A DNA stretch of 64,000 nucleotides, taken from assembly GCA_965212125.1 (NCBI GenBank), contig OZ243045.1, forward strand, positions 1,488,001 to 1,552,000. Reading direction: 5' to 3'. Source of the DNA: CAYRJD01 sp965212125 (lineage in GTDB: Bacteria > Actinomycetota > Acidimicrobiia > Acidimicrobiales > Poriferisodalaceae). Below the pieces are notes generated by a model that saw only the letters and a program-made list of their open reading frames with translations, did no database searches and had not been told where the DNA came from. The translations under genes and the position numbers were made by a program. Position 1 is the stretch's first letter. Every line of letters starts with the position of its first letter. Positions 26,297 through 34,709 of the stretch are shown here, in pieces.

Positions 26297-28018
26297 ATGC
26301 TGGATTTGAGAATTGCAGGTGGCACCGTTATTGACGGCACCGGCGCACCCGGTGAGGTCGGCGACATCGGCGTGCAAGACGGTCGCATTGTTGCCATCGG
26401 CGACAGGGCCGTCAAGGCGGCAGGCCCGGCCGACAAAACCATTGACGCCGACGGGCTGGTGGTTAGCCCCGGTTTCGTCGACATCCACACGCATTTTGAT
26501 GCGCAGGTTTTTTGGGACACCACCCTGTCGCCGTCGCCGCTGCATGGCGTTACCACCGTCATCGGCGGCAACTGCGGCTTCACGATCGCTCCGCTAGAGC
26601 CGGAGCACGGCGATTACCTGATGCGAATGCTGGCGCGGGTTGAGGGCATGCCGCTGACGTCGCTGCAGCAAGGCGTGCCGTGGAACTGGCGCAGCTTCGG
26701 CGAATATCTGAACGCCATTGACGGCACGCTGATGCCCAACGCCGGTTTTTTGGTGGGCCACAGCGCGCTGCGGCGCATAGTCATGGGCGAGCGTTCGATA
26801 GGTGAGACCGCCAGCGCTGACGATCTGGCCGCCATGAAAAAGCTGCTGCAAGACAGCATCGCCGCGGGCGGCATGGGGTTTAGCTCGTCGTGGGCCAAGA
26901 CTCACAACGATGCCAACGGCGATCCGATTCCTTCCCGCCACGCCACACGCGAAGAGCTTGTTGAGCTATGCGCGGCTGTGCGTGATACGCCTGCGGTGGC
27001 GCTGGAGTTCATACCAACGGTTGAGAGATTTGACGAGGACGTCTATCAGCTCCTGACAGACATGTCGGTGGCTGCGGATTTGCCGCTCAACTGGAATGTC
27101 ATTTTCGCCAACGAACGCCAGCGTGATGCGATTGAGCAAAAGCTGGCGGCGGGGCCATTTGCGGCACGCCAAGGCGGCAAGGTAATCGCGCTGACTGCGC
27201 CGATGCCCGCCGAAAGTCGGCTGTGCTTTGAAAATGGATTCCTGCTTGACACGTTGCACGGCTGGACTGAGCCGATGGCGCTACCACCGCAGGAAAAACT
27301 GGCGCTGCTGAGCGATCCGCAGCGTCGCGCAGAACTAAACGACCTGGCGCAGCAGCCGAGTGCGTTCCGCGGCTTGGCGCGTTGGGAGCGACTGCGCGTG
27401 GGCGAGGTGCACAACGAAGAGCTAACCCACTTTGAGGGCAAGACGATTGGTGAAATTGCCGAGCAGCAGGGTGTCACGCCGTGGGAGGCGCTTTGCGATT
27501 TGGTGGTGGCGGACGACCTGAAGACCGGTCTGTATCCGCCCCTGGCGGGTGACGACGACGCCAGTTGGGAGCTAAGGCGGGAGCTGCTAAACGACGATCG
27601 TTGCGTGATAGGTGCTTCGGATGCGGGCGCTCACCTGGACTTCTTGGCGACTTTTGACTACTCCACTTACCTGCTTAGTGCGGCACGTGAGCGTGACCTG
27701 ATGAGTTTGGAGACCGCCGTGCACAAGCTGACCGACGTGCCCGCCCGGCTCTATGGCTTGGCGGGGCGGGGTCGCATTGAGCAGGGTTGGTGCGCCGATC
27801 TGACGGTGTTTGATCCGGCGGCTGTTGCGCCCAAGCCGGTTGAGGTTCGTGAGGATCTGCCGGGTGGTGCTTGGCGGCTTTATGCCGAAAGCGAAGGCGT
27901 CCATCACGTGATCATCAACGGCGTCTCCGCGGTGACCGACGGCGCCTTTACCGACGCTCGCCCCGGCACGCTGCTGCGGGCTGGTCGCGACACCGAAAAG
28001 GTGACCGCCGTTAGCTAG
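26297..28018 (+). CDS. N-acyl-D-amino-acid deacylase family amidohydrolase
   Basis: A metal-dependent amidohydrolase of the D-aminoacylase/D-hydantoinase-like superfamily, 573 residues, on the plus strand. Features are LDLRIAGGTVIDGTGAPGE in the N-terminal beta-sandwich, the metal motif VDIHTHFDAQ (His64, His66), GGNCGFT with Cys93, which bridges the metals in D-aminoacylases, and IGASDAGAHLDF with the catalytic Asp near residue 441. Substrate could be an N-acyl-D-amino acid or related amide; the exact substrate is not readable. AGAGGGG-like purines lie 7 nt before the ATG. It is divergent from truA, convergent with the RraA-like gene, and one of only two plus-strand genes here. Confidence 0.85.
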   Translation: MLDLRIAGGTVIDGTGAPGEVGDIGVQDGRIVAIGDRAVKAAGPADKTIDADGLVVSPGFVDIHTHFDAQVFWDTTLSPSPLHGVTTVIGGNCGFTIAPLEPEHGDYLMRMLARVEGMPLTSLQQGVPWNWRSFGEYLNAIDGTLMPNAGFLVGHSALRRIVMGERSIGETASADDLAAMKKLLQDSIAAGGMGFSSSWAKTHNDANGDPIPSRHATREELVELCAAVRDTPAVALEFIPTVERFDEDVYQLLTDMSVAADLPLNWNVIFANERQRDAIEQKLAAGPFAARQGGKVIALTAPMPAESRLCFENGFLLDTLHGWTEPMALPPQEKLALLSDPQRRAELNDLAQQPSAFRGLARWERLRVGEVHNEELTHFEGKTIGEIAEQQGVTPWEALCDLVVADDLKTGLYPPLAGDDDASWELRRELLNDDRCVIGASDAGAHLDFLATFDYSTYLLSAARERDLMSLETAVHKLTDVPARLYGLAGRGRIEQGWCADLTVFDPAAVAPKPVEVREDLPGGAWRLYAESEGVHHVIINGVSAVTDGAFTDARPGTLLRAGRDTEKVTAVS

Positions 28019-28036
28019 TGGCAACTAGCTAACGGC
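28007..28036. terminator. Perfect 13-bp palindrome at a convergent gene junction
   Basis: gccgttagctagt (28007-28019) is followed by loop ggca and its exact complement actagctaacggc (28024-28036). It spans the stop codon of the plus-strand amidohydrolase (28016-28018) and lies 12 nt from the end of the converging RraA-like gene. The position suggests a bidirectional terminator. There is no T-run on either side. Confidence 0.65.
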
Positions 28037-28048
28037 CGCGCACTGCGG

Positions 28049-28744
28049 CTAGTGGTCGCTCCCGGTGGGGTTAAGCAGCGCATCCAGTTTGTCAATGTCA
28101 AAGTCGTCGCTTTGGGCGGCGTCGATCAGCTTGCGTTCGCCAGCGGCGATTTGTCCGGCCGCATGAAACAGTTCGCTGGCAACGTCGGTTGGCACCACGA
28201 CCGCGCCGTGCTTGTCGGCGTGAATGAGGTCGCCGGGGTTTACCTGCATGCCGTTCACAGTTACCGGCACCGCATGCTCCACGACATGAACCCACACGTG
28301 CGAAGGCCCGACCGAGCCAGCTAGCGCACCAAAGCCAGGCGCCCATTCGTCAAGATCACGGATGGAGCCATTCGTTATCACGCCCAGCGAACCAAGTCCG
28401 GCGTGGATATTGCTGTTGACCTCGCCCCACCAAGCTCCCGTGCCTGGGGCAGGGTCTATGTCTTCGATGACTGTGATCGTTGGCCCTGGCGGTTCGGCGA
28501 TGTGCCGGTAGTAGGCCTGGCGGGCGGCTAGGTCGTCGGCGGGCGAACGTCCGGAAGGGGCGGCCGCTCTAATGGTTGCGGTGCGCGCATACCCAACCAT
28601 CGGCGCCATGGTGGTGTCGGCGCAGAAAAGTGGTGACGTGGTGAAACCGTGCGAGCGGCGATGCGGCGCAACCACCTCTAGGGCGTTGCAAACCGTGGGG
28701 GTGTCAAGCTTGCGGAGAGCGCCAAGTACTTCGTTTGATAGCAC
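28049..28744 (-). CDS. RraA-like / HMG aldolase family protein
   Basis: 231 residues, GTG start, of the RraA-like fold (PF03737-type), which includes 4-hydroxy-4-methyl-2-oxoglutarate aldolases, oxaloacetate decarboxylases and the RNase E inhibitor RraA. Visible are LDTPTVCNALE near the N terminus, GSLGVITNGSIRDLDEW with the conserved G-x-x-R-D signature, and VNPGDLIHADKHGAVVVP near the C terminus. A small-molecule lyase is more likely than an RNase regulator, given the neighbouring amidohydrolase, but the substrate is unknown. The pair sits inside what is normally a continuous rplQ-truA segment. Confidence 0.75.
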   Translation of the reverse strand: MLSNEVLGALRKLDTPTVCNALEVVAPHRRSHGFTTSPLFCADTTMAPMVGYARTATIRAAAPSGRSPADDLAARQAYYRHIAEPPGPTITVIEDIDPAPGTGAWWGEVNSNIHAGLGSLGVITNGSIRDLDEWAPGFGALAGSVGPSHVWVHVVEHAVPVTVNGMQVNPGDLIHADKHGAVVVPTDVASELFHAAGQIAAGERKLIDAAQSDDFDIDKLDALLNPTGSDH

Positions 28745-28784
28745 GGGCTAAGCGGGCTGGCTCGGGGCTGGTCTGGGGCTGGCC

Positions 28785-29138
28785 TTAGACCAGTTCGATC
28801 AGCGCCATCGGAGCGTTGTCGCCGTGGCGTGGACCCAGCTTCAAAATGCGGGTGTATCCGCCGGCACGATCGCTGTAGCGCGGGGCGATTTCATCAATCA
28901 GCTTCTGCGCCATTTCTTGATCGCCGTTCAGCTTTGCGACCAGCTGGCGGTGGTTATGAAGGCCGCCGCGGCGTGCCTTGGTTATCAGCTTTTCCGCGTA
29001 CGGACGGAGCACCTTGGCTTTGGTTTCAGTGGTTTCGATGGCTTCGGCTGCGAACAGCGACGCCGCCAGGTTGGCGATCATTGAGCGCTGATGACTAGCG
29101 CTGCCGCCGAGGCGTTTGCCTTTACGAGGTTGCGGCAT
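28785..29138 (-). CDS. rplQ: 50S ribosomal protein L17
   Basis: 117 residues with the conserved MPQPRKGKRLGGSASHQRSM start and KVLRPYAEKLITKARRGGLH core. It overlaps the end of rpoA by 17 nt, a tighter arrangement than the usual short gap. Its stop is preceded on the plus strand by three imperfect 11-bp units (ggctggctcgg-like, about 28755-28787). Last gene of the alpha operon. Confidence 0.97.
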   Translation of the reverse strand: MPQPRKGKRLGGSASHQRSMIANLAASLFAAEAIETTETKAKVLRPYAEKLITKARRGGLHNHRQLVAKLNGDQEMAQKLIDEIAPRYSDRAGGYTRILKLGPRHGDNAPMALIELV

Positions 29139-30198
29139 CCGACTCCCCGATCATTTCGGGCGCTTTGCTCTCGGCCGCGTCACCGTCACCACCAATCATC
29201 GCTTCTTCATCTGCGTCGTCCGCGTCAGCATCGTCGGCCGAGCCCGCGCCGCTCAGGGTGAAGCCCAACTCGTCAAGTTTTTCGGTTAGCTCTTCCAGAG
29301 CCTTCTGCCCGAAGTTCGGCACCGCTAGTAGCTCTTCCGCGCTGTTTTCCAAAATCTTGCCGACCGAATCAAGCTGCGCTCGCTTTAGCCCGTTGACGGT
29401 TCTAACGCTCAAGCCCAGCTCGTCAATATCACGATCAAGGTCGGGCGCGTCGTAATCGCTGGCGCGCTGGTTGTCGATCAGACCCAGCCCCAGATCATCT
29501 TCAACCATTGAAGACATCAAGGTGAAAAGCGAGCAGAGAGTGTCGCCGGCCGAAGACAGCGCCTCACGCGGGCTGAGAGCCCCATCGGTTTCGATGTCAA
29601 GCACGAGCATGTCGTAGTTGGTGGATTGCTCCACACGGGTCGGTTCAACTTCAACGGCAACCCGGCGCACAGGACTAAAGATGGCGTCAACCGGAATGAG
29701 CCCGATCTCGCCCGTGGACGCCAGCTCGCTAGATGACAGATAGCCCCAGCCGCGCTCAATGGTTATGTCAACCGCCAGGCGGGTGTTGTCGCTCAGCGTT
29801 GCCAGGTGCAGGTCGGGGGTCAGGCACTCAACGTCTGAACCCCATTCAAGATCGCCAGCCAGAATCTCGCCCGGCCCTTCGGCATCAAGACGCACCGCCA
29901 CCGGCGTTTCGCTGTGGCTGCGCAGCACGACATCTTTGAAGTTCAGCACCAGGTCGGTGATGTCTTCCACCACGCCTTTGATGGTGTCGAACTCATGCAG
30001 CGCATCGTCAAAGCGCACCTGCGTTATTGCGGCACCCGGTATGGACGACAGCAGCGTGCGGCGCAGCGAGCTGCCGATGGTGTAGCCAAAGCCAGGCTCC
30101 AGCGGGCCGAAGGTGAACTTTTGACGGTTGCCTTTTTCTGGTCCTAAGACACCGATTTCGGGTCGCTGCATTGCGACCGAAGCAGAAGTAGTACTCAC
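29122..30198 (-). CDS. rpoA: RNA polymerase alpha subunit
   Basis: RpoA dimerises to nucleate core polymerase. The GTG at 30198 has GAGGAG 7-9 nt upstream and gives 358 residues. The N-terminal domain shows KFTFGPLEPGFGYTIGSSLR and RRTLLSSIPGAAITQVRFD; the C-terminal DNA-binding domain shows IDELGLSVRTVNGLKRAQLD and VPNFGQKALEELTEKLDELG. A ~60-residue Asp/Ala/Glu-rich tail (DDADADDADEEAMIGGDGDA) follows the CTD and is unusually long and acidic. Confidence 0.98.
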   Translation of the reverse strand: MSTTSASVAMQRPEIGVLGPEKGNRQKFTFGPLEPGFGYTIGSSLRRTLLSSIPGAAITQVRFDDALHEFDTIKGVVEDITDLVLNFKDVVLRSHSETPVAVRLDAEGPGEILAGDLEWGSDVECLTPDLHLATLSDNTRLAVDITIERGWGYLSSSELASTGEIGLIPVDAIFSPVRRVAVEVEPTRVEQSTNYDMLVLDIETDGALSPREALSSAGDTLCSLFTLMSSMVEDDLGLGLIDNQRASDYDAPDLDRDIDELGLSVRTVNGLKRAQLDSVGKILENSAEELLAVPNFGQKALEELTEKLDELGFTLSGAGSADDADADDADEEAMIGGDGDAAESKAPEMIGESDAATS

Positions 30199-30232
30199 GG
30201 AGTCGCTCCTCTAGGGCTGAAAGGTGGTTGCA

Positions 30233-30850
30233 TTATTTGCTGTACAGCTCAACGATTAGCTGTTCACGCACGGGGATTTCAATTTGGTTGCGCTGCGGCA
30301 CGCCCAGCACCGTTACCGTCATTTTGTCGGCGCCGGTGGACAGCCAAGCTGGCGCCTCACGGTCAAGCACGTCCAGGTTCCAGCGCACGGTTGCGTTTTC
30401 TTGCGCCTTGGGGCGCAGTTCTATTTCGTCGCCTTCACGCACGCGATAGCTGGGGATGTTGACCCGGCGGCCGTTCACGTTTAGGTGACCGTGACCAACG
30501 AACTGGCGAGCTTGCGGTCGGGTGGCGGCCCAGCCGGCGCGGTACACGACGTTGTCTAGGCGCTGCTCTAGTAGCGCCAGCAGATTCTCGCCGGTCACGC
30601 CGCCTTGGCGGGCCGCATCCTCGTAGGTGTTGCGGAACTGGCGTTCGGTCATGCCATAGGTAAAGCGGCACTTTTGTTTTTCTTGCAGCTGGATTAGGTA
30701 CTCAGAGTTTTGAGATCGGCGGCGGCCGCGGCCGTGCACGCCGGGCGGGTATGGGCGGCGATCCAGCGCTTTGGTTTCGCCGGCGGTTCCCCAGATGTTG
30801 ACACCGAGTCGGCGCGATACGCGCGCTTTTGGTCCGCGATAACGAGACAC
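30233..30850 (-). CDS. rpsD: 30S ribosomal protein S4
   Basis: S4 nucleates 30S assembly. 205 residues with a GTG start and GGAGGG upstream. MSRYRGPKARVSRRLGVNIW opens it, and LLALLEQRLDNVVYRAGWA plus ARQFVGHGHLNVNGRRVNIP form the S4 RNA-binding domain. The N-terminal zinc cysteines found in some S4 proteins are absent, so it is a C-minus paralog. It starts 1 nt after the rpsK stop. Confidence 0.98.
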   Translation of the reverse strand: MSRYRGPKARVSRRLGVNIWGTAGETKALDRRPYPPGVHGRGRRRSQNSEYLIQLQEKQKCRFTYGMTERQFRNTYEDAARQGGVTGENLLALLEQRLDNVVYRAGWAATRPQARQFVGHGHLNVNGRRVNIPSYRVREGDEIELRPKAQENATVRWNLDVLDREAPAWLSTGADKMTVTVLGVPQRNQIEIPVREQLIVELYSK

Positions 30851-30851
30851 T

Positions 30852-31469
30852 TCAGACCCTCCGCCGTTTGGGTGGTCGGCAGCCGTTATGCGGAATCGGT
30901 GTCATGTCGCGAATGCCGGTGATTTCTATGCCGCTGTTTTGGATTGAGCGGATGGCGGTTTCACGGCCGGAGCCGGGGCCTCGCACATCAACGGACACTC
31001 GCCGAACGCCGTGCTCGATGGCTCGTTCGGACGCTTGTTCGGCGGCCTGTTGTGCTGCAAAGGGTGTGGATTTGCGTGAGCCTTTGAAGCCGACATTGCC
31101 AGCCGACGCCCAAGCAACAACGTTGCCTTTGCGGTCGGTGAAAGTAACGATGGTGTTGTTAAACGTGCTGCGGATGTGTGCCACTCCCTCGCCGATGTTT
31201 TTGCGCTCGCGGCGGCGGCCTGTGCGGCGGGGCGCAGCAGCGGTAGTCGCGGTGGTGGCTGCAGCCGCGTCAGTAGCAGGCGTGGCTGTGTCGGTAGCAG
31301 TGGCAGGCGGAGCGGGGCTTGCCTCAGGCGGAGCGGGTGCGGGTGCTTGATCGGCCGCTGGCGGCGGCGCGTCGGGCATGGACGCTTCGGCCTCAGGCGC
31401 GGCAGCCTCAGGCGCGGCAGCTTCAGGCGCAGCGTCGGCCGGCGTGGTGGTGGCGTCTGGGTCGCTCAC
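30852..31469 (-). CDS. rpsK: 30S ribosomal protein S11 with an N-terminal extension
   Basis: The S11 core (IGEGVAHIRSTFNNTIVTFT, AQQAAEQASERAIEHGVRRV, ITGIRDMTPIPHNGCRPPKR) occupies the last ~120 of 205 residues. The first ~85 are Ala/Pro/Glu-rich low complexity, partly from a perfect 15-bp duplication at 31391-31420 (AAPEA). No Met, Val or Leu codon occurs between Met31 and the core, so no ATG, GTG or TTG could serve as a later start and most of the extension must be translated. The GTG start abuts the rpsM stop exactly. Confidence 0.96.
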   Translation of the reverse strand: MSDPDATTTPADAAPEAAAPEAAAPEAEASMPDAPPPAADQAPAPAPPEASPAPPATATDTATPATDAAAATTATTAAAPRRTGRRRERKNIGEGVAHIRSTFNNTIVTFTDRKGNVVAWASAGNVGFKGSRKSTPFAAQQAAEQASERAIEHGVRRVSVDVRGPGSGRETAIRSIQNSGIEITGIRDMTPIPHNGCRPPKRRRV

Positions 31470-31844
31470 CTAGACAACCTTCTTCTTGCCAGCAACGGTC
31501 TTGCGTGGGCCCTTGCGAGTTCGGGCATTGGTGTGAGTGCGCTGACCTCGCACCGGCAGTCCGCGACGATGACGGATGCCCTGATAGCAACCGATCTCAA
31601 TCTTGCGCTTGATGTTTTGCGCTACGTCACGGCGAAGGTCACCCTCAACGGCCAGATTGGCGTCTATGTAGTTACGAATGCCTGCGACCTCTTCGTCGGT
31701 CAGGTCACGCACGCGGGTGCGCTCGGGCACGTTTAGGTCTTCACAGATACGCGTCGCAGCCGAACGGCCGATGCCGTAGATATAAGTAAGTGCGATTTCA
31801 ACCCGCTTTTCACGGGGAATATCTACGCCAGCGATACGTGCCAC
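31470..31844 (-). CDS. rpsM: 30S ribosomal protein S13
   Basis: S13 lies at the 30S head and contacts the P-site tRNA and L5. 124 residues, GTG start, MARIAGVDIPREKRVEIALT, YIYGIGRSAATRIC, RRGLPVRGQRTHTNARTRKG: a complete, unremarkable S13. First of the rpsM-rpsK-rpsD-rpoA-rplQ alpha operon, 30 nt after rpmJ. Confidence 0.98.
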   Translation of the reverse strand: MARIAGVDIPREKRVEIALTYIYGIGRSAATRICEDLNVPERTRVRDLTDEEVAGIRNYIDANLAVEGDLRRDVAQNIKRKIEIGCYQGIRHRRGLPVRGQRTHTNARTRKGPRKTVAGKKKVV

Positions 31845-31874
31845 AGAGACCTAACTTGAACTAACTCTGCGGAC

Positions 31875-31988
31875 CTAACCCTGCCGCTGCTTGTGGCGAG
31901 GGTTTGAGCAAATAACGCGAATGCGGCCGTGCCTACGAATAATGTTGCAGCGGTCGCACATGGGCTTAACGCTGGGTCGTACCTTCAT
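31875..31988 (-). CDS. rpmJ: 50S ribosomal protein L36
   Basis: A 37-codon gene read on the minus strand: MKVRPSVKPMCDRCNIIRRH then GRIRVICSNPRHKQRQG. The zinc-ribbon ligands C-x2-C, a later Cys and a His are all present, so this is the zinc-binding form. Length and sequence are typical of L36. It precedes rpsM as in most bacteria, but infA, its usual upstream neighbour, is missing. Confidence 0.96.
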   Translation of the reverse strand: MKVRPSVKPMCDRCNIIRRHGRIRVICSNPRHKQRQG

Positions 31989-32219
31989 AATCGCTCAGTG
32001 TTGGTCGGTGGAATAACTAATTTGGAGATGCGCGCAGACATCCATTTGCTTGGCCGCGCACAGGGCTACGGCCAAAAGACAGAACGTCAAGCGTCGGTCC
32101 GGGGTCTGCCCGCAAAGCCGTTAGAAGCCTAGCGACATCGGGCGCAAACGCCACAATTGGCGCCGCGGTGATAGCCGCGCCGCGCTGCGCTACCACCCAC
32201 GCCGCGCTGCCGCTGGCGA
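31989..32219 (-). other. 231-nt gap where infA (and map) would normally lie; no confident gene
   Basis: Between the adk stop and rpmJ start. I translated the minus strand. One frame stays open for about 64 codons up to a TAG near 32028, with GTG codons (the first gives ~52 codons) but no convincing ribosome-binding site, and its product (e.g. PIVAFAPDVARLLTALRADP) does not resemble IF-1 or methionine aminopeptidase. Treat as non-coding, leader, or gene remnant. Confidence 0.4.
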
Positions 32220-32825
32220 TCAGCCGTGCTCGGATTTGATTGCTTCGTTGATTCTTTCGTGCACCTGCGGCGGCGTGCCCAAGCCGTCAATGGTCGCCAG
32301 CGAAAACTTCTCAGCAAAGAAGGTTCGCAGCGGGGCGGTTTCCGTCTCGTAGAGCGCCAGCCGGCGGGCTATGGCGTCGGGAGTGTCATCCTCGCGGCCA
32401 CGGCCGCGCATGCGTTCGGCGACAACCTCGTCTGGCACAGAAAGATCCACCACAAGATCTATCGCTGACTCAGGGCTGGCCGGGTCAGGGCCGGCCACGG
32501 CCGGCTCGCTCTGGTCAAGTATCTCTAACAGTCCTTGCGCTTGGGCGGCGGTGCGCGGAAAGCCGTCTAGCAAAAAGCCATGCTCAAGCACGTCCGACTG
32601 TGCCAAACGCTCTCGCACCAAGCCCAGAATCAACTCGTCCGATACCAGGTCGCCGGCCGCCATCACTTCCTTGGCTTGCAGCCCTAGCGGCGTGCCCTGC
32701 GCCACTGCGGCGCGCAACATATCTCCCGTTGAGATGTGCACCACCTGATAACGCTCTACTAGCAGGTCGCACTGGGTGCCCTTGCCAGAGCCCTGCTTAC
32801 CCAATATCACAAGCTTCAACGGCAT
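32220..32825 (-). CDS. adk: Adenylate kinase
   Basis: Adk interconverts ATP and AMP with 2 ADP. 201 residues; the P-loop is ILGKQGSGKGTQ (residues 7-18), with KQ where most Adk have PP or AP. Other motifs are HISTGDMLRAAV, LDGFPRTAAQAQGL, and MRGRGREDDTPDAIARRL in the LID region. The LID is the short form without zinc cysteines. It lies 41 nt downstream of secY. Confidence 0.96.
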   Translation of the reverse strand: MPLKLVILGKQGSGKGTQCDLLVERYQVVHISTGDMLRAAVAQGTPLGLQAKEVMAAGDLVSDELILGLVRERLAQSDVLEHGFLLDGFPRTAAQAQGLLEILDQSEPAVAGPDPASPESAIDLVVDLSVPDEVVAERMRGRGREDDTPDAIARRLALYETETAPLRTFFAEKFSLATIDGLGTPPQVHERINEAIKSEHG

Positions 32826-32866
32826 GGCTTCTTTGGTGTGTGCGGCAGGGCTAGCTATCGGCTGGG

Positions 32867-34201
32867 CTAGGTATTAGCCAGGAAACCTTCGTAGTTGCGC
32901 ATGAGCAACTGGCTATCCACCTGCTTCATTGTCTCTAGCGCCACCCCGGCGGCAATCAAAATAGACACGCCACCGAAGCCGATCGCCGCGCCGCCGCCGT
33001 GGAAGCCGGTCGCGTCAAGATCGCTGGTGAGCGACAGCAAGACGGTCGGCAGCAACGCAACCAGCGCGATAAACAGCGCGCCGGGCAGCGTGATGCGGGT
33101 GAGCACGTGGCTCAGGTATCGCTCGGTTTGCGGGCCGGGGCGAATGCCCGGAATGAACCCGCCCTGCTTGCGAATGTTGTCGGCCTGGCGAACCGGGTCG
33201 AACGTGATCGCGGTGTAGAAATAGGCGAACCCGACTATCAGCGCGCCAAAGAACAAGATGTAAGCAATGTTGTCCGGCTGCGTGAGGTAGTCGTTGACCA
33301 CGGTTTGCAGCCAGCCCCAGTTCGCAACGTTTGACAGCAGCACCGGCAAGAACAGCATGGAGCTGGCGAAAATGACCGGAATAACGCCGGACTGATTCAC
33401 CTTCAGCGGGATGTAGGTGCTCTGCCCGCCGTAAAGCCTGCGACCAACTTGGCGGCGTGAAAACTGCACCGGGATGCGGCGCTGGCCTTGCTCGATGAAA
33501 ATGATCGCCACCATCATCCCTATCGCTACGACTATTGCGGCGAACAGGTAGGTGCTGCCCTCCACCGCTAGCAGGCGGGCACCGTCAAACGGGATGGTCG
33601 AAACAACCGAAGCGAAAATCAGCAGCGACATTCCGTTGCCCACGCCGCGCTGGCTGATTAGCTCACCCATCCACATCAAAAGCGCGGTGCCGGCGGTTAG
33701 CGAAATAATCACCAGAGCAACTCGGTTGAAGGTGAAGTCGGGAATCACGATGACGCCAGTTGTGTTGCCGATGGCGCTGCCCTGGCCACGCCCGAAAATG
33801 AACGTGATGCCGGTGGCTTGCACGAACGCAATCGTCAAGGTGAGATAGCGCGTGTACTGGGTCAGCTTGCGCTGGCCGGTTGCGCCCTGTTGCTGCAGCT
33901 CTTCAAATCGGGGGATCGCCACAGTGAGAATCTGAATGATGATTGACGCGGTGATGTAAGGGATGATGCCCAGCGCAAAGACGGCGAAGTTGGTGAGCGC
34001 TCCGCCTGAGAACAGGTTGAGCAGGGCGAGCACGCCGCCGGTTTGGTCGGCCTGATCACGCAGCGCCACGATGGCGTCAAAATCAATGCCCGGCACCGGT
34101 ATTTGAGAGCCGAGGCGGTACGCCGCGATTATTAGAAGCGTGAAAAGGATCTTTCCGCGCAGCTCCCTGATCTTGAAGATGTTTCTCATGCTTGAGAGCA
34201 C
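32867..34201 (-). CDS. secY: Preprotein translocase subunit SecY
   Basis: The channel-forming subunit of the Sec translocon, 444 residues with about ten hydrophobic membrane segments. The GTG at 34201 with GAGG 9 nt upstream is preferred to the ATG at 34189 and gives MLSSMRNIFKIRELRGKILF, matching actinobacterial SecY. IPVPGIDFDAIVALRD and LFSGGALTNFAVFALGIIPY are the plug-side segments; the cytoplasmic loop FSRRQVGRRLYGGQSTYIPL is conserved. Part of the spc operon between rplO and adk. Confidence 0.98.
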   Translation of the reverse strand: MLSSMRNIFKIRELRGKILFTLLIIAAYRLGSQIPVPGIDFDAIVALRDQADQTGGVLALLNLFSGGALTNFAVFALGIIPYITASIIIQILTVAIPRFEELQQQGATGQRKLTQYTRYLTLTIAFVQATGITFIFGRGQGSAIGNTTGVIVIPDFTFNRVALVIISLTAGTALLMWMGELISQRGVGNGMSLLIFASVVSTIPFDGARLLAVEGSTYLFAAIVVAIGMMVAIIFIEQGQRRIPVQFSRRQVGRRLYGGQSTYIPLKVNQSGVIPVIFASSMLFLPVLLSNVANWGWLQTVVNDYLTQPDNIAYILFFGALIVGFAYFYTAITFDPVRQADNIRKQGGFIPGIRPGPQTERYLSHVLTRITLPGALFIALVALLPTVLLSLTSDLDATGFHGGGAAIGFGGVSILIAAGVALETMKQVDSQLLMRNYEGFLANT

Positions 34202-34210
34202 AGCGAAACC

Positions 34211-34702
34211 TCAGCGATTCGTATGTTGATTGCCGCTGGCGGGCGGACGTGGACCTTTGAATGTGGGCGGAAGTGTCTCGGCCGTGCCGCCCGCAGATTC
34301 GATCGCCGCACGGGCGCTAGCTGAAAATGCGTGCGCTCGCACGGTGACGGCGCCGGAAAGCGACCCACGCCCCAGCACTTTGATCATCATGTTCTTAGAA
34401 ACTAGACCACGTTCAAGCAAAGTTTCTGGCGTTACCTCGGTTAGCCCGTTGTCGGTAATCGTGTCCAAGTTGACGGCTTGATACTTGACCTCAAACGGGT
34501 TGTTGAAACCCTTGCGCTTCGGGAGGCGTTGCTGCAACGGCAGCTGTCCGCCCTCGTACCAAGCCGGAACTGTTCCGCGGGCGTTCACGCCTTTGGTTCC
34601 TCGACCGGCGGTCTTGCCACGGCGGCCAGCGGTGCCACGGCCAACTCGCTGGGCTCGCTTTTTTGAGCCACGGGCTGGAGCTAGATCGTGCAGTCTCAGC
34701 AT
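34211..34702 (-). CDS. rplO: 50S ribosomal protein L15
   Basis: 163 residues, starting MLRLHDLAPARGSKKRAQRV, with the Gly/Arg/Lys-rich N-terminal segment RGTAGRRGKTAGRGTKGVNA that threads into 23S rRNA, and GGQLPLQQRLPKRKGFNNPF. Complete and normal apart from a short Pro-rich C terminus (GPRPPASGN). Spc operon. Confidence 0.98.
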   Translation of the reverse strand: MLRLHDLAPARGSKKRAQRVGRGTAGRRGKTAGRGTKGVNARGTVPAWYEGGQLPLQQRLPKRKGFNNPFEVKYQAVNLDTITDNGLTEVTPETLLERGLVSKNMMIKVLGRGSLSGAVTVRAHAFSASARAAIESAGGTAETLPPTFKGPRPPASGNQHTNR

Positions 34703-34709
34703 TTCTTAC

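Noticed and set aside
32129..32317. 62-codon minus-strand open frame overlapping the adk 3' end
   Set aside because: Arg/Ser-rich translation typical of a shadow frame of adk; no similarity to infA or map and no ribosome-binding site.
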